This document shows positions 62,301-64,000 of a stretch of 64,000 nt of DNA, piece by piece. Position 1 is the first letter of the stretch. Each line of letters begins with the position of its first letter. Made by a program: the position numbers and the translations under genes. The notes beneath the pieces were generated by a model. The model ran no database searches and had not been told where the DNA came from. It saw nothing but the letters and a program-made list of their open reading frames with translations. Source of the stretch: Tenrec ecaudatus (Eukaryota; Chordata; Mammalia; Afrosoricida; Tenrecidae); contig NC_134539.1 in the NCBI RefSeq assembly GCF_050624435.1, forward strand, positions 122,123,525 through 122,187,524. The letters are read 5' to 3'.

Positions 62301-63248
62301 TAAACAAAGGCCACAAAAACAAAAGTTCTTTGGTACGCTGAGTGACTTAGTAGGTAAAGAATTCGTGCAGGCATGAAGTTTGAGAACCACAGGTCTAATA
62401 CCGTCATCCTGAAAGTTCTTCTTCCTCTTAAAGTGCCCCTTAGCCTAGACAACTGCTCAAATACAAATCCATCGCTCACCTGCTGCCCATTCCGGATAAA
62501 AGTTCCAAACCATGTGCGCACTTTGGCATTTGTTCCAAGAAGCAAGCCACTAACGAAACACACCAAGTCACTCACTCCATCTTCACCCCCTTCGTTTTTA
62601 GTATGATCCAATGTCAAAGCCACTCCAAGGCCAGGTAAATGGCATTCTTCCACCTAACATGCAAACAAGAAAAAGAAACTGAGTGAATTCCTAAGTCCAA
62701 AATGCCTGAGAATCTAAGGCAGCTGAAGTTTACAGTACAGTATTTCACAAAACATAAAAATCCAGAGAAGAAATTAACACAATCCAGTACAGGCACACCC
62801 AGCGTCATGAGCAAGCACCGTTCTGAAGGGTGTCTCTAATGTGAATCGGTCGGTAAGTGGAACAGGTGCACACTCTTCTTACTTTAGTGCCAGAAAAGCT
62901 TCTGAGTCTTTCCAGTGATCTAAGCGCCCCCAGTGCTGCAAGTGAAGGTGCCTGTGACCGAGAACGTGCTGCCAGTCAGGGGTGGCTCAGCCCCTCAGGC
63001 AAAGGGGAAAGTACACAGATACTGCCTGTGGATCACTGCATTCCCAACCCTTTCCAGACTCTCCAGCCTTGTCTGTAAAAAGTTACTCATCTTAATCCAG
63101 TAGCATTACTCTCTTACCACCATGCCTCGAACTTTAAGAGCCTGAGAGGGATTCATTCTGCATAAGAAGCGTAGGGCGTCTGTCCTCCGCCTTCCTCCGT
63201 GGCTCTCTTCATCTTGTCGCTCTCCATTCTTTATAAGGCCTCTACAAA
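23189..63248 (-). CDS. INTS2: INTS2, Integrator complex subunit 2: exons 6-25
   Basis: INTS2 is an alpha-solenoid scaffold subunit of Integrator. With INTS1 and INTS7 it forms the core or backbone that holds the INTS11 cleavage module and the PP2A module on RNA polymerase II. The complex makes snRNA 3' ends and terminates promoter-proximal transcription (established). Twenty exons are visible, each bounded by AG and GT with compatible phases, giving one uninterrupted frame of about 980 residues. It corresponds to human residues from about 225 to the C-terminus NMSVSGI. Identity to human is very high. Exon 20 has one extra residue ([13 protein letters not shown]). Exon numbers assume the 25-exon human structure. 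About 220 N-terminal residues lie beyond the right edge. Confidence 0.97.
23463..23639 (-). CDS. INTS2: INTS2 exon 24
   Basis: 177 nt, acceptor CCACAG, donor GTAAGT. Reads [40 protein letters not shown] and [11 protein letters not shown]. Confidence 0.97.
23785..23990 (-). mobile_element. MIR SINE
   Basis: Complement of the MIR core in INTS2 intron 23: AGAACCTTGTTTAAAGTAAC, ACAGACAGTTAGTTAGTGGT, with an older 5' part. Confidence 0.6.
24565..24670 (-). CDS. INTS2: INTS2 exon 23
   Basis: 106 nt, acceptor TTGCAG, donor GTGCGT. Reads [20 protein letters not shown] and [15 protein letters not shown]. Confidence 0.96.
24785..24892 (-). CDS. INTS2: INTS2 exon 22
   Basis: 108 nt, acceptor GATAG, donor GTAATG. 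Reads [20 protein letters not shown] and [16 protein letters not shown]. Confidence 0.96.
25225..26003 (+). mobile_element. L1 3' UTR and end, young family
   Basis: Contains GTCTTAAAGGCTTGAAGGTA, CAAGTGGCCATCTAGCTC, GATGTACACTGGTACAGATA, GTGTGAGTGGCGATACTGGG and the ending TGTATGAGCCCC. It sits in INTS2 intron 21, antisense to the gene. Confidence 0.85.
26057..26308 (-). CDS. INTS2: INTS2 exon 21
   Basis: 252 nt, acceptor TTGTAG, donor GTCTGT (weak). Reads [40 protein letters not shown] and [20 protein letters not shown], ending HFQ. An L1 3' end lies about 50 bp beyond the donor. Confidence 0.96.
26675..26825 (+). mobile_element. MIR SINE
   Basis: GACTTGAATCCTGGCACTGC, CACTTACTGAATGTAGAACC and CAAATCTGTAAAAATGATAA. 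INTS2 intron 20. Confidence 0.75.
26830..27035 (-). mobile_element. AfroSINE
   Basis: CTCATTGCCATCGAATCAAT, GACTCATAGCCAACC, AGCCTCATCTTTCGCTCGTG and GCTGCCGCTACCAAGACT. A second short head-less fragment follows at 27,050-27,105. Confidence 0.8.
27698..27896 (-). CDS. INTS2: INTS2 exon 20
   Basis: 199 nt, acceptor GAACAG, donor GTAATA. Reads [40 protein letters not shown] and [17 protein letters not shown]. One residue longer than human in the acidic loop. Confidence 0.96.
28080..28265 (+). mobile_element. AfroSINE
   Basis: GGTCCCTGGGTGGTATAAAC, ACTGAAAACCCAAAGGTCGG, then a distal tail ending ACAACAACGAGCACC. Confidence 0.75.
28838..29013 (+). mobile_element. AfroSINE
   Basis: AAGGAGCCCTGGAGGCACTG, CCAATAACCACAAGTTGGAG and GGGTCCCTAGGAGTCAATGC. 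Confidence 0.85.
29640..30090. other. Unidentified moderately GC-rich segment, INTS2 intron 19
   Basis: A 130-residue minus-strand open frame (30034-29642) contains [20 protein letters not shown]. It shows no splice signals and no family I recognise. It might be an old retrocopy or repeat. Confidence 0.25.
30130..30272 (-). mobile_element. AfroSINE
   Basis: AAGCCAATTCCGACTCCTGG, GAGAGCAGCAGGGAGCTAAT and GCAGTACCACGGGGCT. Confidence 0.65.
30583..30708 (-). CDS. INTS2: INTS2 exon 19
   Basis: 126 nt, acceptor CATCAG, donor GTATGT. Reads [20 protein letters not shown] and [18 protein letters not shown]. Phase 2. Confidence 0.96.
31245..31468 (-). mobile_element. AfroSINE
   Basis: CCCATCGCTATCAAGTAGAT, CAGAAGCCGACTGCCACATC, TTTCTCCCAGGAG and CCACAGCACCACCATGGC. 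Confidence 0.7.
31740..32125 (-). mobile_element. Ancient L1 (L1M) 3' region
   Basis: The plus strand is the complement of L1 ORF2 3' sequence: CATACAAATGGGATCATGCA, TTATCCATGTTGCAGCATAC, then CTACCACATTTTGTTT. From about 32,017 the match becomes strikingly GC-rich. Confidence 0.65.
32420..32621 (-). CDS. INTS2: INTS2 exon 18
   Basis: 202 nt, acceptor CTTTAG, donor GTAATT. Reads [40 protein letters not shown] and ends [10 protein letters not shown]. Confidence 0.96.
32765..34095 (+). pseudogene. H3-3A (histone H3.3) processed pseudogene, split by an L1
   Basis: The coding copy runs about 32,884-33,279. It reads ARTK near the start (ATG lost), then K-Q-L-A-T and KSAL blocks, and ends [11 protein letters not shown] and IMPKD before TTAAGAATCCAC. 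GC-rich 5' UTR-like sequence precedes it from about 32,765. The long 3' UTR of H3-3A resumes at 33,606 and continues to about 34,090, including TTTCTTATTGATGGCAACGA, CTGTTAAATTTTTCTGGACA and TTTGCTATTAAAATACATCA near the poly(A) site. Frameshifts and stops inactivate it. It sits in INTS2 intron 17, antisense to that gene. Confidence 0.88.
33289..33605 (+). mobile_element. L1 3' end inserted in the H3-3A pseudogene
   Basis: Young-family L1 3' end: GAGAAATGTGGATGAAGGGA, GGGACCTATTACCAAGAGC, then AGAGCCCCCAATAAAATGAT. It is flanked by the direct repeat AATCCACA at 33281-33288 and 33606-33613. Confidence 0.88.
34416..36065 (-). mobile_element. L1 3' UTR and end, reverse orientation
   Basis: The complement of the young L1 family starts with TTTTATTGGGGCTCTTACAA and runs through CTGGTCTAGCCAGATTTATA, GGGTTTTGTTGCTTCCC and a long pyrimidine-rich 3' UTR. 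It is one of only two young copies lying sense to INTS2. Confidence 0.8.
36264..36485 (+). mobile_element. L1 3' end with 30-bp tandem duplication
   Basis: Family 3' end (GAGGGAGGGGGAGGG, GATTCCAAGAACCCAAG). The 30-bp block beginning TGTACAGATGTGCTTTACTC at 36371 is repeated at 36401. It ends TATGAGCCCCAATAAAATTA. It lies about 175 bp from exon 17. Confidence 0.8.
36662..36826 (-). CDS. INTS2: INTS2 exon 17
   Basis: 165 nt, acceptor TCCCAG, donor GTGTAG. Reads [40 protein letters not shown] and [14 protein letters not shown]. Confidence 0.96.
38090..38545 (+). mobile_element. HAL1/L1M 3' fragment (probable)
   Basis: Old L1-like 3' sequence with CTATGGGATACTATGGAG, CCATCTATATGAAAAAAAAG and TGGGGGAGGGTGTTAG, ending in A-rich sequence near exon 16. 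Confidence 0.5.
38618..38722 (-). CDS. INTS2: INTS2 exon 16
   Basis: 105 nt, acceptor TGACAG, donor GTATTT. Reads [20 protein letters not shown] and [14 protein letters not shown]. Phase 1. Confidence 0.96.
39470..39610 (+). mobile_element. Ancient LINE fragment (L2-like)
   Basis: CTCAACAAGATTTACTGAGC, CCTATTCCAGACACCAGTGA and TGAAGCTTACATTTTAATAA match a common old mammalian LINE/SINE 3' consensus from memory. Confidence 0.45.
40080..40600 (+). mobile_element. HAL1/L1M ORF2 3' fragment
   Basis: CTTGACTTAATAATTCTATG-like block near 40,200, then AACAGCAAAAGTTGGAAATA, TTTAAACATCCAATAGTAGG and a 3' end with GGGTGGTTTATAGGATTTTT. Confidence 0.6.
41335..41503 (-). mobile_element. AfroSINE
   Basis: GTCAATGCTGACTCACAGCG, CCCCTGTGGGTTCCCAAGGC, GGAGCTACTGGTGGTTTCAA and CACTACACCACCAGGGCTCC. 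Confidence 0.88.
41506..43730. other. INTS2 intron 15, AT-rich
   Basis: Mostly unique AT-rich sequence with a short (CA)n run at 41,623-41,641. The only structure I single out is the bZIP-like motif cluster at 42.16-42.24 kb. No exon or pseudogene is recognised. Confidence 0.5.
43734..43924. mobile_element. hAT-like MITE
   Basis: A perfect 12-bp terminal inverted repeat, AAGGTGACCAGA (43734-43745) and TCTGGTCACCTT (43913-43924), encloses 191 bp with internal GTCCC/GGGAC-like arms. The flanks share CATATTA (before, two bases out; after, one base out), suggesting a target duplication of about 8 bp as in hAT elements. No coding capacity. Confidence 0.65.
44008..44116 (-). CDS. INTS2: INTS2 exon 15
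   Basis: 109 nt, acceptor CTGCAG, donor GTAAGT. Reads [20 protein letters not shown] and [16 protein letters not shown]. More substituted at its start than neighbouring exons. Confidence 0.95.
44874..45050 (-). CDS. INTS2: INTS2 exon 14
   Basis: 177 nt, acceptor TTTTTAG, donor GTAAAA. Reads [40 protein letters not shown] and ends FQGVIG. Confidence 0.95.
46223..46357 (-). CDS. INTS2: INTS2 exon 13
   Basis: 135 nt, acceptor TTTTCAG, donor GTATGA. Reads [40 protein letters not shown] and KVSIK. Phase 0. Confidence 0.96.
46570..47045 (-). mobile_element. L1 3' end, reverse orientation
   Basis: Begins TTTTATTGGGAGCTCATACA and TCTTATCACAATCC, passes a GTAGATTCTTGTAATCAGTT block and ends TAGAACTGGGATCATGATAG. 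It lies 213 bp upstream of exon 13. Confidence 0.85.
47130..47260 (+). mobile_element. MIR SINE 3' part
   Basis: GGGCTCCGGGACTTTGGAGA, ACAAAATGGGATAATATTAT and CCTACCTACCTCAAAGGGTT. Confidence 0.55.
47570..48050 (+). mobile_element. L1 3' end, first of three stacked copies
   Basis: CCCAACTATCATGATCCCAA, GAGAGTGGCGATACCGGGAG, GGTGAAGGGAGACGCCAGGC and the end TGAGCTCCAATAAAATGATT. Confidence 0.88.
48190..50185 (+). mobile_element. L1 with long 3' UTR, second stacked copy
   Basis: From CAGGGCACTAATCCACCCAG through a T-rich tract near 48,925-48,960, a purine-rich section near 49,070-49,230, then GATACAGATACTAATAG-like sequence. It ends GAGCCTCCAATAAAGTGATC. It aligns by eye to 50.6-53.07 kb but lacks ORF2. 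Confidence 0.8.
50190..53075 (+). mobile_element. L1 3' truncated copy: ORF2 C-terminus plus about 2.5 kb 3' UTR
   Basis: 50,204-50,518 encodes the L1 ORF2 C-terminal region ([40 protein letters not shown]) to a stop. The 3' UTR that follows is about 2.5 kb. It includes a CT-rich tract (51,309-51,345), two tandem units of about 243 bp (51,96x and 52,21x), a G/A-rich tract (52,890-52,925) and the AATAAAATGATT end. It is the longest copy here and defines the family. It lies in INTS2 intron 12, antisense to the gene. Confidence 0.88.
51955..52420 (+). repeat. Tandem repeat of about 243 bp inside L1 3' UTR
   Basis: The string GCTGAAGAC starts at 51969 and again at 52212. Each unit contains CCCGGCTATCAA, TTAAAGGCTTGAA, AAACAAGTGGCCATCTAG and GAAGCACAC or a variant of it. 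The units have diverged by scattered substitutions. Confidence 0.85.
53410..53478 (-). CDS. INTS2: INTS2 exon 12
   Basis: 69 nt, acceptor TTTCAG, donor GTATTT. Reads [20 protein letters not shown] and TEQ. Phase 0. Confidence 0.95.
54022..54205 (+). mobile_element. AfroSINE
   Basis: TCATGTGGTGTAGTGGTTAT, AGCAGCAGCTCCTCAGGAGA and GGGGGTTGCTATGAGTCAGC. Confidence 0.85.
54740..55220 (+). mobile_element. HAL1/L1M fragment, interrupted by an AfroSINE
   Basis: CAATTACTTAAATGTCAAAT and GATGGAATGGTGTGCAG on the left, and GGAATAGTCTGTGGCCATTA on the right, resemble one L1-like 3' region. The interruption is flanked by imperfect repeats TGGAATGGTGTG and TGGAATAGTCTG. Confidence 0.55.
54826..55011 (-). 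mobile_element. AfroSINE
   Basis: GCCCACTGCTGTTGAGTCAA, GACTCATCGTGACTCTGTGA and ACTGTACCACCAGGGATCCC. Confidence 0.87.
55341..56237 (-). mobile_element. Mariner element with both terminal inverted repeats
   Basis: Left end CAAGGGGGTACCCAAAAG (55341) and right end, on the complement, CAAGGGGGTACCCCCAAACC (56237), each next to a TA. On the minus strand the transposase N-terminal helix-turn-helix region is readable ([25 protein letters not shown]), then an internal deletion. After it come [16 protein letters not shown] residues, [20 protein letters not shown] and PHTPYTPE. The HDNAP block is mutated to HGPAP. The element is 897 bp where an intact one would be about 1.2-1.3 kb. It is a dead, internally deleted copy in INTS2 intron 11. 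Confidence 0.88.
56290..56404 (-). CDS. INTS2: INTS2 exon 11
   Basis: 115 nt, acceptor AACAG, donor GTACTT. Reads [20 protein letters not shown] and [15 protein letters not shown]. Intron 10 is only 84 bp. Intron 11, on its 3' side, begins just before the mariner element. Confidence 0.95.
56489..56560 (-). CDS. INTS2: INTS2 exon 10
   Basis: 72 nt, acceptor CTGCAG, donor GTAAAA. Reads [20 protein letters not shown] and YFE. Confidence 0.95.
57457..57582 (-). CDS. INTS2: INTS2 exon 9
   Basis: 126 nt, acceptor TTTTTAG, donor GTACCT. Reads [20 protein letters not shown], then [17 protein letters not shown]. Phase 2 at both ends. Confidence 0.96.
57640..59312. other. INTS2 intron 8: L1M fragment and unexplained segment
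   Basis: 58,780-58,980 resembles an old L1 3' end (GGATTAATGGTTCCCTAGGG, GTGATTGTGGTGATGAGTGT). 58,010-58,620 is moderately GC-rich with several overlapping short open frames (for example CGKCKG-type Cys residues on the minus strand) that I cannot assign. The rest shows nothing. Confidence 0.4.
59313..59539 (-). CDS. INTS2: INTS2 exon 8
   Basis: 227 nt, acceptor TTACAG, donor GTATTC. Begins [13 protein letters not shown] and contains [15 protein letters not shown] and [20 protein letters not shown]; ends GIAGL plus two bases of Lys. Confidence 0.96.
59850..60005 (+). mobile_element. MIR SINE
   Basis: ATAGACAACCTCGGCTCTAA, CCCCAGCTGTGCTATTACAT and ACTTACCCTCTCAGAACTCC. INTS2 intron 7. Confidence 0.7.
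60179..60355 (-). mobile_element. AfroSINE
   Basis: CTGTCAATTCTGATTCACAG, CCACCCTATAGGACAGAGAT and CTCCTTAGCAGCCCGACACT. Confidence 0.85.
61160..61625 (+). mobile_element. L1 3' end, host of a nested L1
   Basis: Two pieces (about 61,160-61,199 and 61,365-61,625) of one 3' end: AACAGAAATGTGAATGAAGG, GAGGAGCTGATAGCAAGGAC, AGAGTCCCCCAATAAAATAA. They are separated by the nested copy. Confidence 0.8.
61200..61364 (+). mobile_element. Nested L1 3' end
   Basis: GCTTAAGTGGAGAGCAAATG, GTGCTTTATACAATTGATGT and GAGCCCCTAATAAAATG with poly(A). Flanked by the 15-bp direct repeat AAAATAACAGAAATG (61185-61199 and 61365-61379). Confidence 0.88.
61770..62130 (+). mobile_element. L1 3' end, young family
   Basis: AAACCCCTCAGAACCAATAT, GGGGATGGACAACAGAAAAG, GGATACCAAGGACTCAAGTA and AAGCCCCCATTAAAATGATT. 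Confidence 0.85.
62480..62653 (-). CDS. INTS2: INTS2 exon 7
   Basis: 174 nt, donor GTGAGC. Reads [20 protein letters not shown] and ends [12 protein letters not shown], about residues 269-326. Phase 0 at both ends. Confidence 0.96.
63118..63248 (-). CDS. INTS2: INTS2 exon 6
   Basis: 131 nt, donor GTAAGA. Reads [20 protein letters not shown] and [20 protein letters not shown], about residues 225-268. It ends in phase 0. It is the most 5' INTS2 exon in the window. Confidence 0.95.
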
Positions 63249-63517
63249 CTGAACATTGAGGAACCCCTATTACTTCAAGCTCTGTACACTAGAAATGAGT
63301 CATTCCTTAGAAAAATGAAAAAAAGTCTCAAATTGGGGTGCCGATTGCACAACCCTTCTTACTATAGCTGAACTAGTGACTGTACAGTTTGTGAATTATA
63401 TGCCAATAAACATACTAATTAAAACCTATGATTTTAGCTTTGAGAATCATTTATGTAAATCACACACGATAGAATATCAGCGAACTTGACAAAATATCAT
63501 TAAAAACTGGTCAAAAG

Positions 63518-63713
63518 CAAAGCACAGACTCATTGCTATCTATTTGATTTCAACTCACAGTGACCTGTTTCTGAAGTGTACATTTTTTGCAACTGTAAAT
63601 TTTTAAAGGAAAAGACAACCTCATCTTTCTCCTGCAGAGCAAGTGGTCGGTTTGAACTGCCGCCCCGAGAAGAGCAGCACAATGCTTAACCCGCTGTGCC
63701 ACCAGTGCTCCAC
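63518..63713 (-). mobile_element. AfroSINE
   Basis: CACAGACTCATTGCTATCTA, TCAACTCACAGTGACCTG, CCTCATCTTTCTCCTGCAGA and GCTGTGCCACCAGTGCTCC. Confidence 0.82.
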
Positions 63714-63724
63714 TCCCCAATACA

Positions 63725-63885
63725 AAACCAAGCCGACAGCCATCGAGTCGATTCTGACACAGAGCGACTCTATGTTGGGTTTCCTATAAAACCTCATCTT
63801 CTCTCCTGCAAAGCAGCTGGCGGTTTTCAATCACTGACCGTTCAGTCAGCACTCCAATGCTATCTGACCGTGCCAACAGACATCT
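63725..63885 (-). mobile_element. AfroSINE, adjacent second copy
   Basis: GCCGACAGCCATCGAGTCGA, CTTCTCTCCTGCAAAGCAGC and GCTATCTGACCGTGCCAACA. It directly follows the previous SINE in the same orientation. Confidence 0.8.
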
Positions 63886-64000
63886 AAAGTGCACATGGAC
63901 CGATGCAGTAGGTCAATACTTATAGTCTCCAAAAATCAGAAAGAGTAGAAAAGGAAAAAAAGAAATAAAAGGTGAACTTTTTCAAACTGAATGCGATCTG

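Overview
This is nuclear DNA of a placental mammal. The coding exons are split by long AT-rich introns with GT-AG borders. The many tRNA-derived SINEs match the AfroSINE family, which is restricted to Afrotheria (elephants, sea cows, hyraxes, aardvark, tenrecs, elephant shrews). The species cannot be fixed from the sequence alone.

Two protein-coding genes lie head-to-tail on the minus strand, as in the human BRIP1-INTS2-MED13 neighbourhood. From 63.25 kb down to 23.19 kb are 20 coding exons of INTS2, a backbone subunit of the Integrator complex. Exon lengths, phases and reading frame are intact through the stop codon, and they cover about 980 of roughly 1204 residues. The first exons lie beyond the right edge. 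About 4.5 kb downstream of the INTS2 stop is a CpG-rich promoter (18.1-18.8 kb) with four CCAAT boxes, an E2F site and an ETS site. It drives BRIP1 (FANCJ helicase), whose exons 2-6 (start codon, Q-motif, Walker A, nuclear localisation signal) lie at 16.26, 12.98, 8.36, 3.68 and 1.10 kb. The rest of BRIP1 continues off the left edge. Both genes serve genome and RNA housekeeping, but nothing here shows that they share regulation.

The rest is an archive of insertions. Three processed pseudogenes are recognisable: ACP1 (13.2-13.9 kb), a PRR16 exon-1 retrocopy lying next to a decayed retrovirus-like pol (11.3-11.85 kb), and an H3-3A (histone H3.3) copy (32.8-34.1 kb) later cut by a LINE-1 3' end. 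Three mariner-type transposon remnants are present, one with both terminal inverted repeats (55.34-56.24 kb). A hAT-like MITE lies at 43.7 kb. About 17 AfroSINEs, several MIRs, old L1/HAL1 fragments and an RTE-like fragment are scattered through the introns. At least 16 copies of one young-looking L1 family with an unusually long modular 3' UTR are present, and three of them are stacked in one INTS2 intron (47.6-53.1 kb).

Most long open frames in the window are antisense readings of LINE 3' UTRs, not genes. I see no prokaryote-type system, CRISPR, tRNA or rRNA gene.
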